A stretch of DNA of 17,503 nt from Porogramme epimiltina (taxonomy: Eukaryota; Basidiomycota; Agaricomycetes; Polyporales; Polyporaceae), in the NCBI GenBank assembly GCA_900155495.1, contig FTLJ01000864.1:1-17503 (forward strand), in the 5' to 3' direction. Under the pieces are notes generated by a model. The model made no database searches, was not told the DNA's origin, and saw only the letters and a list, made by a program, of their open reading frames with translations. A program made the position numbers and the translations under genes. Every line of letters begins with the position of its first letter. Positions within the stretch are counted from its first letter, which is position 1. Shown one piece after another: positions 1-10,030 of the stretch.

Positions 1-17
1 CGCTGCCCCCGCCCGCC

Positions 18-1806
18 ATGGCCTCTCCTCGGCCCTCCCGCCCGCGCTCCGCCTCTCGCTCCTCCACCGCCTCCGACGACAATGCCCAGGCGCTCCCCAG
101 CCTCAATGAGCTCTTTCCCGGTATGTCGATGACGCATCTCTCGGGTACGCCCGATCATCATCCGCTCACCCTCGCTCTCAGAGGACCTCTTCCGTGGATC
201 CCTTCCGTCGGCAAAGCCTCCGGCCTCCTTTCAGCCGCTTTCCATGCAGGTGCGCTCTCCTCCTTCTCCCCGGTCTCCGCCCCATCCTCAACTCCGGCCA
301 ACCCCCAGCCCCATCTTGTCCCTCCGCGGGAACCGCACACCCTCCGCGACGACCGGCATCCCCCCACAGCTCCCGGCCGCTCACACCCGGTATCGGTAGC
401 CACCCCCTGCTCCGCTCCGTGCTGTGCTCCCGTGTCCTCGCGGATCCCACAACCACCTCCCCATCCCTCTTTGACGCCCTCGCGATCCTGGTCGCAGTCC
501 TCAATTCCTGGGCCGTCCCACGCCACCGCCACCTCTAGCGCGCAAACATCGCCGCTGTTCACTTCCCGCCTCCGCGCCCTCCCACCTGCCTACGACCCAG
601 AACCCGCCCCGTCTTCTTCTCCGCACGCCCGCTCCTCCGCCTATCACCTCCAGCCCTCCGCGGGCCCTGATAACGTCCACGGCAAGGTCCCCTACGCCGG
701 CTCCTCCACAGCGAGCGCCCTTCCGCCCGTCTCAGGAAAGGCCAAGCCCGCTGCTACCAGCTCAGACGATGGCGAAAGAAGGCACTGTTGCCCACACTGC
801 AACAAGCGGTTCAACCGCCCGAGCAGCCTCGCCATCCATGTCAACACCCATACGGGCGCGAAACGTGCGTTGAACGGTTTTACCGGCCACTGCACGCGGG
901 CTGATATATCGAATATCACTTACAGCATTCACCTGCGCCTTCCCCGGCTGCAATCGCAAGTTCAACGTCAACTCGAACATGCGCAGACATTACCGAAACC
1001 ATCTCACGGCGACTCGCCGGCGAGATGCTGTTGCTCGCATAATGCCACCGTCTCCGACACCCTCGGCTGCTTTGGCGCGGGTGCCTTCACAGGTGGCTCC
1101 TTACAACATGCCGATCCCAGGTCATTACCCTCAGGGCCAGCCGGCGTACCTCCGCACAGACAGCCGTACCCTGTCTGCCTCCGGCTACGAATCCGGCTCG
1201 CGCTCATCGTCACGTTCACGATCGTACTCCCCATCGTCCGCCCCTTCTCCGTCCCCGTCACCGTCTCTCCTGCCATCGCCCAATTCAGCTGTCACCTCTC
1301 CATTCCCTCCCACGCCCCGAAGTCTCCCCGCCACATCCTTCAGGCCCAACTCCCCCCCTCGCAGTTCCCATCAGGCCCACTCGTACTACCACCATCAATC
1401 GCAGCCGGAGCTGTCCTCTATGTACGACCGCCACCGCTCCATAGCAGACCTAGACGACCACGACGGGGCCTCGCTCCACAAGTCCGTTCTTTCGGAGGCC
1501 CAGGAATCGTATGTCCGCGGTGCTCGCGATCTCCGCCCACGCTCCGACTCCTCGCCCGAGGCGCGCCGCGCGCGTCCATACCCTTCGCCTCAGGAGCGTC
1601 CCCGCCGCCTCTCCGCGGCGGTCCACCCCGACTCCGCGCAGAAGCCGCCCGCGGCCGCGGATGAGCAAGCGTGCGACGTTCCAGGGTGTAACTGCACCGC
1701 CGGGCGCGCGATGGGCTCGACACGCCTCCGGCCAGCGTTCCAGGATCCTGGCACACATCCCCGTTGGACCGTGCTCGAGGATGACTCGGAGGACGCGGAC
1801 TCGTGA
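18..1806 (+). CDS. C2H2 zinc-finger protein, two fingers, four exons (paralogue 1, 535 aa)
   Basis: Putative nuclear DNA-binding regulator. Inferred exons are 18-120, 182-249, 309-864 and 926-1806; the introns (61, 59 and 61 nt) are GT-AG and the joined frame is open for 535 residues. The N-terminus carries LPSLNELFP directly before intron 1. The linker up to about residue 210 is S/P-rich. Finger 1 is C218, C221, H234, H238; finger 2 is C246, C251, H264, H268, followed by a basic RRR at 273-275 that may serve nuclear import. Residues 331-347 are S/R-rich, 348-361 are Ser-Pro repeats (possible proline-directed kinase sites), and the tail is acidic (LEDDSEDADS). A C-x2-P-G-C-N knuckle at 492-498 resembles the start of finger 2. 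The ATG lies in a GCCATGG context, but only 17 bases precede it, so an upstream start cannot be excluded. Intron 3 splits the linker proline codon (C|CA), as in both paralogues. The family role is known; the target is not. Confidence 0.85.
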
Positions 1807-2600
1807 ACGGCCGTGGGTAATTGGTTTTTCCCGTCGCCGCTGCCGCGGAGGTCGGTCGCGTGTGTGTCCACAGCGGCCGGCCACCTCGGGCCCCGGGGCC
1901 TGTGTCGCTCCCCCCTCTCAGCCCGGCCTGCCCTGTCGCCTTGTTCCGCCCCCTTCTCTGCTTCCCGCCCGTCGCTGTCGAACTCTAGACGTTACCCTTC
2001 GTTGTCGCATGTCGTCGCACGTATGTTTCCCGGACGCTTCGCTACACACCGGCCCCTCGCCCCCACACGTCTCAGTCTCTGTCCCATCCGCCGGTCCACC
2101 ATGCTGTCCTTCCCGTTCACGAGTCTCCCAAATATCCCGTCGTTCCTGTCAATGCATCGCTGTCGAATCGCTATCCCCCGCCTCCCCCGCTGTCCTACGT
2201 CCGCCGCTGTCAGACTCCCATGCCACCGCCCGCCGCCTCTCATGTGCCCGCTCCCGCGCCCTCGCCCCGCGCGCGAGCCTAGGCGCATCACCCCGACCCT
2301 GATCTGCGCCGTCGCCTTCGCGTCTTCTCCCGCTCCCGGACCTTCCCGCCCCGCGCTCCGGGTCCCCGGTCGCCGCCTGCCGTGTTTTTCTGTCAGTTAC
2401 CCGTACACCCCGCTCCATTCCACTCTCTCTCCCGGACTGTGCATGTATTTTAGATGTCCATATGCCGTGTTCCTTTACTGTACATACAAAGGACTGTTCT
2501 ACAGCTGTCTCGTTGGAATATTCCCCCCGCCACGTTCTGTATCGTTACTATTTTTTTCACAAATCGACGCCGCCCGGCACTTGCATACCCCTCTTTGGAA
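1807..2600 (+). other. Downstream / probable 3' UTR region of paralogue 1
   Basis: No gene is recognised here. The sequence stays C- and T-rich to about 2560 in the sense of the upstream gene, and open frames in it reflect missing A/T rather than coding. AT-richer stretches at about 2438-2490 (TGTATTTTAG, TGTACATA) and a T-tract near 2550-2557 are the likeliest 3'-end formation zone, but no cleavage site can be fixed. The C-over-G bias changes to G-over-C soon after 2660. Confidence 0.4.
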
Positions 2601-3050
2601 AGCATTAACGCTGCCACACACATCTCTTGGAGCGTGCCGCTGCCGCCACCTGCGCCGTCGTCTGCAACCCCGTAACGCTAAACCTGCGCACGTCGTGCGT
2701 CCACGGATCGATCAAGCTCGGGCGGGCTGGGAGGCGTGCACCCCGTCCCCGGACACGCGTCGCAGTTGGCGTTTTCGGGTGTGCTGAGGGCTGCTGCTGG
2801 GGGGCCTGCGTGCGCGGACCGCCCGCGGATAGAATGGAGGACGATCGTCGCGTCGAGGGCCCCCATCCGCACTCACATTGCACAAGGTTCGATTTACACG
2901 CGCCTCCTCCCACCGGCGCGCTCGGGCCCGCAAGGCACACGCGGTGTGCGTGCGTGCGCGCGGCGGACGACGAGGCGCCCCCGGTCGGGCTTGCGTAGCA
3001 GGGCCGTAGTGCGTGGCCAGCCGCGGCCTGGCGCGACTGACACAAGTTGC

Positions 3051-3078
3051 GGGATGTGCGGGGGTGTGGGCAGAGGGG
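3051..3078 (+). other. G-quadruplex motif
   Basis: Four G-runs of 3, 5, 3 and 4 on the + strand are separated by loops of 6, 3 and 4 bases, so the site fits the canonical G3+N1-7 rule. Seen directly; folding is inferred. Confidence 0.6.
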
Positions 3079-3115
3079 TCCGCGCGCGGTGCATCACTTT
3101 AGATTTGATGTTGAA

Positions 3116-3132
3116 GGGCTTGGGGGGGCGGG
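3116..3132 (+). other. G-quadruplex motif, short loops
   Basis: GGG, CTT, a run of seven G, C, GGG. The run of seven can supply two triplets with a one-base loop, giving loops of 3, 1 and 1. It lies 38 bases after the previous motif on the same strand. Confidence 0.6.
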
Positions 3133-4145
3133 TTGGACGCCGCCGCCACCCACCACGGCGCGGGCATCCGGCGACCGCGAGTCTATTTTTTGGTCCGTGG
3201 AAAGGGGGGCCGCCGTGGCGCGCTGGTGTATTGCTGTGTGCGGCTTGTCTGGGAGGCCGCGGTGGTCGTCGCTGCTGGCGAGCGATTTTCTGCACGGGGG
3301 CTGTTCCTGGTTCCAAGTAACAGACAGTGCATAGGAGCGACTCGGGCTCAACCTAGCCCAGCACCCCCACATCCGGGTGATGCACCACCGTGATTGAGTT
3401 CGCGGTGCACGCGCGCCACAATGACGGACGACGCGCTGGGGACCGAGCAGGCCAGTGCGCCACGCAGGCGGCACAGAACAGATCGATGAACAGTTAGTTC
3501 GTCGCGACCGCTGCCTGCTGGGCCGCCTGGCGCGGAGACCCCGCGGAACGGCGCGACGGCCGCGACTGCACCCGCGCGCGGGCTGCGCGATCGAGTCCAC
3601 ACACGTATGTGCTGTTGTCGTATGTGTGCGCATCAGCACGCCCGGGGTCGTCGACGGCTCGACGCGCCGCGTCCCGCGCTTGGGCTGTGGGGCGCGCCGT
3701 CACGGTCGTGGGGGGCTCGCCTGGACGTCGACGGAGGTTCCGACCGGGCTTTTGGCACCGCGCGACGTGCGTATTTGGCAGGTGTCTCGCGCCGGTGGTA
3801 CCTCCCGGGCACTGCATTCAGCTACACGTATCGTCGACGTGGGATCTCCAAGGGACGACCGGGATGACTCGAGGGGGCACTCCGACAGAGGAGGCGGCGA
3901 AGAGGGTCGGGAGGCACAGTGCCGCAGCCTGCGAGGGCGGCATGCGCGGGCTAACCAGGGCCCGACTTCTCGACGACGCAGCCCCGGGGGGGCTTCCCAG
4001 ACGGCGTAGCTGCGAGTGCGGTATTCTTGCGCGCCCCCTCCCACCCAGGAACGGAGGCCCTGGCAATGCCTCCGCTCGGAGGAAAAGTGGAACTCGCGGC
4101 TCCCACCGACCGCAGAGATCCTCGATAATTCAGGATCGACGGCCG

Positions 4146-4163
4146 CCCCTCCCTCCCCGACCC
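4146..4163 (-). other. G-quadruplex (minus) / i-motif (plus) site
   Basis: Four C-runs of 4, 3, 4 and 3 on the + strand are separated by T, T and GA. The minus strand therefore carries four G-runs with loops of 1 to 2 bases, the arrangement generally regarded as most stable. Confidence 0.6.
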
Positions 4164-4762
4164 GGATCCTCCCCCGGCCGCGGGCACGCGCGTCCGGGCA
4201 TACCACGCGGGGTGCGCGCACCTCCCCTCTCGCCGGTTTCGCGCAGGCTGGCCCGCTGCTCAGAACTCGCCAGAGACAGCCGAGCGGGCGGACGCCGACC
4301 GACCTGCGTACGTCACCCCCGTGCACTGCCCAGCTCCCCTCCCGGGCCGCCGCCAGCACTCGGGCAGGCTGCCCGCGACGACGGAGTCCGAGCCCACCGC
4401 GCACGGCAGACGGCCTGCCTGCGAGCCCGGTGGGGCCACTGGTCAGCTCGCGGGCGAGAGAGCGAGAGACGTGGCGCGTCGGCAAGCCGAGCCCATGGGG
4501 GAGACGCGCACGCGAGCGCGGCCCGGGCCCCGCCAGCCCGCCAGCCCTGGTCCGTGTGAGACCGCGCTCGGGCTGGGTGCGTCATCCCGTACGTACCTCG
4601 CACCGAAAGGCAGCATGAGCCCGGCGAGGGCGCCTGCGCGCGCGCGCGCCGATCAAGGCGTTGTGCGAACGCGCCTGCCGATTGCGGCTAGCGCAGACGG
4701 ATGGGGGCGCGCGAGGGGGAGGTCCGAGGGCGGCAGGCGAGGGGGGGAAAGCCGTCGCCATC

Positions 4763-4822
4763 GCGCGTGCGCCGCGGGAGCGATCGCGCGACGGGGATCG
4801 ATCGAGGCGCGTGCGCCGCGGG
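4763..4822. repeat. Direct repeat of a 16-mer, 44-base period
   Basis: GCGCGTGCGCCGCGGG occurs at 4763-4778 and again exactly at 4807-4822. The bases between hold GATCGCGCG and GGGATCGATCG. It looks like a local GC-rich duplication; no function is apparent. Confidence 0.7.
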
Positions 4823-5289
4823 CACGCACGCGAGCGGCGGGCGCCTGTTCTGCGCGGAGCGTGCTGACCTTGTCTCCGATCGGCGCGGACGCGCGTGCCG
4901 CGCTCGGCTTGCGGCCGCGCTCAGCTGACGGCGCCGTGGGGGTTCTGCTGGGGACTCCACGAGCTTGGCGGGGGCCACGGCTCCCTCGTCACAGGCTCGA
5001 GCGGTGGAGCGCATGGGACGACGGCGAAGAAAGGTCGGCGCGATGTGCGGTCGGGCTTCTTGGGCGCAGGGGCGGTTTGTCAGGAGCGCTGGAGGAACGG
5101 CGACGCCATTGAAATGGGGCGCGAAGACTGTTCGAGGGGCGCCAGTGGCATCATATTGAGAAGGCGCAAATGCAGAGCGCAGGCGACTGAATGGTTGCGC
5201 CTGTTCTCGTTCGCGAAGGCGCGATTCTCCTTTCGCTGCTCGAATGTTCTCAATCCGAGGTCTTTCTGCGAGGCTGCGATGAACTGATC

Positions 5290-8200
5290 AGCGGGCGGAT
5301 GATTATCGCAAGCGGCGAGCGTACCTGAAGATGGTGGAGCGCTGTTTCCTATTATTGGGCCAGTCTGGGAGAGCCACTGTCAAGTGTGAGGATGGCCGTC
5401 GAATAGTGCACCTCCGTCGGGACGCTTTACGTGAGATGGGACCTGCCGTCGTCTGGCGAGTGATGGACGGTGTGCGGCGGGTTCGGACCCGAATGCCCAA
5501 ATAGTGTAGATGTCTAGGGTTACCGATCCACATTCCGCATACTAAGAACCAGAGGAGAAGGTCAGCACCAGCAGGTCGGATAATGTATATGTGTTACTGT
5601 ATGTTGGCGGTACTGATCACAGTCGTGTCGTTTTGCCATGGAAGCGCACGACACACGACAAAAATGGTCAAGCCTGCCGATTGTATTTGAATCAATTTCA
5701 ACGCTGGTCATAATACAAACAGTGACTGAAGTTGGTTTACCGGTGCAAACAGACAGATGTGAGTACAGCCTGAACGTCGCTGGCTTTGAAAGGCTCGACT
5801 CCCCAAAATCAGGGGCTTGAGGGACGTCGCGTATGAGTTCCACGAGGTGATCCTCCTGGGCGACTCAGCGTGCTGTATGGCCCTTGTGCTTCATGGGTTC
5901 AAAGAGGCTTTGGGTGAAACGTGGGCAAAACAGACGCAAATGGGGCTGACGTCGTTGGGGGAGGTAGCGAGTCGACAAATAGGAAATAGACGCTGGTGTG
6001 GTCTTTTATCACGTGAATCCGGAAGTATCCGGGACGAGGCCGAGATCTCCGTTACCTCGACGGATTCCCTCGACTCACGAGCCCAGCCCTCTTCCTTGCA
6101 GCACTCTCGCTCTAATCATTGTCATGCAATGGATGCACTCGTCTCCTCCCAAGTAGCTTGGAAGTGGTCAGCCGCTAGAAGTCAGCAAGACCTCCCCAAC
6201 ATACCACGGGCCATATCGTCGCCATCAATCGCCGCACCCGTTGACAAATTCGTCGGGAATGGTGTCTGTTGAAGGAAACGCGTCTGTGTTAGTGCGGTCT
6301 CATTGCTCGGTAGAGTACAAGAGAACATGACTATCGTCCAAACCTAAACGTTGGTGAGCACAGCGCGTGCACCCTCTATGCGTTTCGCTCAGGTGCTTGT
6401 GCTATCCTCAGGCAGACAAGTTACCCTCGGAGTTCAGGCCGAGGAGCTATTTTGGTAGCTTCAAATTATTAGCTCGAGGGGCGTTCTTCGACAGCAACCC
6501 ATTAACCGAGTATTCCTACGTGCGTTTGATGTCTGTAGGCACTCGCAGGTGGCTGCCCTTGTTAGCGAATGGTCTATGTCCTTTCCACATGGTGCGCTCC
6601 CTTCCGCCCCACCACCTCTTCTCCGTACTCCAGCGTCCTCATGCATGCATATCTTCGTGAGCCCCAAGGGTACCTGTCCTGCTGGGCCATCGCCGTCCTT
6701 ATTACCGTCCACAGGCTGTGACGTGGGAGATATCGTGCCACTGTTCGGGGCGTAGAGCACCACAGGCGCAGAAGGCGTTTGCACATGTCTACCTGAGCAT
6801 GACCATGTTTGTGCGTTTTCTCAGTCTCCAACCTCTGGCTCTTTCACAGAACTCGTATGGCGGAGACCTTCTACGTGGATAAAGAGAATGTCTTCATTGA
6901 TTGTCCCTCCACCCTTCATCCCGCAATCTATAATGTCTATTTCGAATCTGGTGGCGTGTGTCGAGGCACGAAACAGGGACGGAAAGACATCGAAATCACC
7001 AAAACATCTGTGGTCCTCTCCCCCAGATCCACCAGTCAGATCTACCCCAAGGTACATCTTCTAAGCAAGCCCGACTACACCCGTGGGACGTGGCAGTGGA
7101 GTTGTTGCAAGACTGTGCCCCATCCCAAACCTTGTCGATGATGTGTCAGTATGTGCAGCAGAGCCTCATGCGCCTCGCCGTTCAGATCATCCTCACATCG
7201 CTCCCCCCGGCCCACATTTGTGTCCGTCCTTGTCGCGATGACCATGATCATTTGAGAGGGTTGACCCCAGTACGACAGCCTGGGAAGAGGAGCTAGATGT
7301 CGACACCGCCCATCGAGCTCCACTTAGAGGCCAAGCAGTGCATATGTGGCAATGCAATAGTGCGTCGTATGCTTGATTGATCCCTTCGCAATAGTACTCA
7401 TGACCGCATGGCCCGTGCAGTGCGCTTGTGCCGGCGGAACGGCGATAGTGACCCCCGGCATTCTCCTGTCGGCCAACATAATCATGTAGACATTTCATGA
7501 GGTCTTGTTCATGCCGCCTACTTACCTGCCGATTTTGCAGGACTTTCCTTTCCAACACCGCCGCAGAGGGAAGACGGACATAGCGCCGAATGCAAACCTT
7601 CGCAGAGCACCCGCAGCAGCAAGTCTGCCCATGCTCGAATAATATGATTTCTCTTACGATCTCCAATTTTGAAGGCCCGACTTCACCCTGTCAAACACGG
7701 AGCGCGGGTGAAGAGCGAACCTACACGATCGCAATACGAGGCGCTTGCTACAGCCTCGTGTAGGCCGCACACGTCCTCTGTCAGCGCATCGCTCTACTCG
7801 CACGACATCTGAGACCACACGATAGTCGCCCGTGCCGTCCATCGTTCGACAATTGCAAACCTCCGCTGCAACCTCACGGGTGCATGACCCTTGCCAAGAA
7901 CTCACGAACGGAACGGACTCCTCGGCCTCCGGTAAGCTTCTCTTCACGACGGTTCCTAGTCTCCGGCCTTGGCGCGCTCGTGGGCGGGTGGCGGACTTCT
8001 GCGCCCGCGTGGTTCTCCATGAGGGAGGCACGGGGCCAGATACATCTCACATTGCTGTGTACTCGCTGTGTCATTCGAGCGTACTCGAACATGTCAGGCA
8101 TGTTAACGAGACGCGGGCCGCAGATAACTTTAAACTGTACCCTCCGGAGTCGGGTGGGTCGGCTTACGCCTTCGTGCATATCTCTCTCCAGCGTTCATGG

Positions 8201-8440
8201 ACCAAGAGCAGTCGCCAGTAGATACGTTTGCGCCACATCCTGTGCCACGAACACCACGTTTTGTGCTTTGTTTATGTATTTCAAAATACGCTCGAGTTTC
8301 TCGAAAGGCCAGGCTCCCGCAGTCCGCGGGTGAGATGTTGAAGTGAGCGTGTGAAGCCTCGCCGGAGATGTAGCACTCTTTGTGAAATAGCTGACGTCTG
8401 CGTTTCCCGCCTGCAGGAAGTGACGTGCCCTAAATATATT
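5290..8440. other. Spacer of ordinary GC content, no gene recognised
   Basis: After about 5280 base composition falls from GC-rich to roughly balanced (one sampled line at 5641-5700 is 43 % GC). The longest open frames are 151 aa (+, 5817-6272) and 157 aa (-, 7666-7193). Neither has a recognisable domain, a composition typical of protein, or splice partners I could join. No reverse transcriptase, transposase, terminal repeat or RNA gene was found. Decayed mobile-element sequence would look like this, but I cannot show it. Confidence 0.45.
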
Positions 8441-8517
8441 ACTGCTATAACAACTGTCCAATTATATTTATAGTATATCGACGTGAGCGCGAATATATAG
8501 ATAGTAATCTTCTCTTG
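8441..8517 (-). other. AT-rich 3' end region of paralogue 2
   Basis: Directly after the minus-strand stop codon, the complement is AT-rich with TATATATT, ATATACTATAAATATAAT and AATATATTTA elements. This is the expected look of a fungal polyadenylation zone. It is inferred from position and composition only. Confidence 0.4.
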
Positions 8518-9462
8518 TTACGGGCGACGCAATAGGATATGAGGAGTACCGGCGAGTGAAACGGCAGCCGTAAAGGGGGACGGTGGATTGGATGAGGCGG
8601 AGTTGTAAGATGACAACGACGAGTACGATGAGCCGCTGAAAGGAGAGAAGCGGGAAAAACGAGACGAATGGGTTGTGCGGATGTCATGGTGGGTCTTTTG
8701 GTGCCTTCGCATGTTAGACTTAACGTTGAATGTACGTGCGCAGCCAGGGTGGTCACACACAAACGCTGTGTTTATGGTTAACGAAACGCCACGAAAGCGC
8801 TGGGGCATTTGCAAAGAAGCTAACATACGTCGCTCTCCGGAATGCGTATTCATATGCGTAAGCACTGCGCTACTGCGGTCGAATTGTCTCCCGCATATAG
8901 GGCAGGGGTGTTTCCGCTGCCGCGACTTGCGACCTTTAGTACCCGACTGGCGGGGTTCCGGGTGATTATGAGATCCCTGTGCTGCGTTCGGCGTGGCGTT
9001 CTTTGCTTTGGCGCCGATTACATTGCGGGTGCTGACGTTGGGAGAAAGGGGATCTATGGATAATGCGGAGGTTGTTAAGCGAGATTACTGAAAACGATAT
9101 TCGTAGTAGGACCGCGAAGACACCAACCTTCCTTCTCATGGATCAGCAGTGCGAGACTGGATGATTTCACCGAGGAGCATGTGCTTTGGGATAAAGATAT
9201 TCCACCATGAGACTCTGTGGTCCACGTAGCTCCTAAACGAAGTGGCGGAAGGGTTAAGGAGTCTCCATAGTCGGATAACTTTTGGTCTTGTTGTCTGCTG
9301 TGTTCTTCCATCCGAAGGCTATACTCTACACGTGGAGTGTGTCGTAGTTCGTCTTTGGCTAGTATGTCGGTTTCGACCACAGCTATAAAGCAAGGAACAC
9401 ATACTTGGGAATAAAGAACGGATGGGGGGAAGTGTAAGCGAGTGCGTTCTTTGGGTGTACAT
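8518..9462 (-). CDS. C2H2 zinc-finger protein, two fingers, four exons (paralogue 2, 253 aa)
   Basis: Read on the minus strand, exons are 9462-9405, 9358-9128, 9053-8829 and 8765-8518; introns of 46, 74 and 63 nt start GTATGT, GTTGGT and GTATGT and end in AG. The joined 762 bases form one clean frame. The N-terminus has LTLPPIRSLFP immediately before a phase-1 intron, as in the paralogues. A basic stretch KGRKSRQRK (136-144) is a likely nuclear localisation signal. Finger 1 is C147, C150, H163, H167; finger 2 is C175, C180, H193, H197, with V-K-S-N-M-R-R in the helix. Intron 3 splits the linker proline codon (C|CG). The C-terminus is S/P/Y-rich and, unlike the paralogues, lacks an acidic tail. 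SLTLPP[IL]R occurs twice (8-15 and 53-60). The gene looks functional, not a pseudogene. The 46-nt first intron is at the short end for fungi and is the least certain junction. Confidence 0.85.
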
Positions 9463-10013
9463 TGGTGAAGGTGGCGGGACGTTTCGGTTAAGAGGAAGAG
9501 GATATGGATGGAGCTTGGGCGTGGAGGGTGAAGAAATATGAACACCTTGTCTATAGGCAAGCTAGACTCTGTTCGAGATGATATGTCACAACTCTGAGCC
9601 CTCCATGGAATTTCATTTCGCTGCGAGGCCGCTCATCGGCTGTGTAGAAGCGAAGCGCGTGCGTAGTGGACTCCAGTAGCGCCTCAAGGCAACGAACTAA
9701 TAAGGAAGGTTTGCTAACATCTCGTCTTTGGGAGATCCAGCTGATGTATCGGCGTGCCTTTAGGGCGATGCGAAGTGTCATTCCGCGGGAGCCATGGCAT
9801 ACCAGCCGGACGCGATGCGGCCTCAATGAAGGTCCGAAGAGAGCTGGGATTAGCGATGCTCGTCGAAACTGGCACTGCTGTATGACGTACCAAATCCCGA
9901 GAGATTGTCAGGGGTAGATTGAGATACACAGCGATGGTAGAGTCTGGCCGGGGGCAAAATGCGCCCGATCGTCGACCGAGCATTACGAGCAGATTGGGGA
10001 TGATCCCGTCATG

Positions 10014-10030
10014 CCACGTGGGCCACGTGG
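10014..10030. promoter_or_regulatory. Tandem CACGTG (E-box/G-box) pair
   Basis: CACGTG at 10015-10020 and 10024-10029, both inside CCACGTGG, with centres 9 bases apart. In fungi CACGTG is the classical site of bHLH factors of the Cbf1/Pho4 type. The pair lies about 550 bases upstream of the paralogue 2 start. Binding is not shown. Confidence 0.4.

Larger units (their letters stand above)
2600..5290. other. GC-rich stretch without a convincing gene
   Basis: About 2.7 kb, clearly GC-rich (around 70 % by eye in sampled lines) and dense in CpG. Long open frames occur on both strands in nearly every phase, mostly R/A/G/P-rich, which is what stop-poor GC-rich DNA gives by chance. I found no domain, no convincing exon series and no RNA gene. 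It holds G-quadruplex-forming motifs and a short direct repeat, listed separately. A long non-coding transcript or a distal promoter is possible but not shown. Confidence 0.5.

Noticed and set aside
1511..2787. 263-aa and 324-aa frames overlapping the end of gene 1
   Set aside because: Shadows of the C/T-rich last exon and its 3' region; composition is only S/P/R/C with no motif.
4321..5112. 263-aa plus-strand open frame in the GC-rich part, with similar long frames at 3609-4559 (+) and 4485-3700 (-)
   Set aside because: R/A/G-rich sequence open in several frames at once; no domain, no leader and no splice context. Explained by stop-poor GC-rich DNA.
5817..6272. 151-aa plus-strand frame
   Set aside because: No recognised domain and no promoter or splice evidence; could be chance in GC-balanced DNA.
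7193..7666. 157-aa minus-strand frame with several cysteines
   Set aside because: Cysteines do not follow any finger spacing and no flanking exons could be joined.
8518..9560. Gene 2 as a decayed zinc-finger pseudogene
   Set aside because: Unspliced frames look broken, but three GT-AG introns restore one intact frame with both fingers complete.
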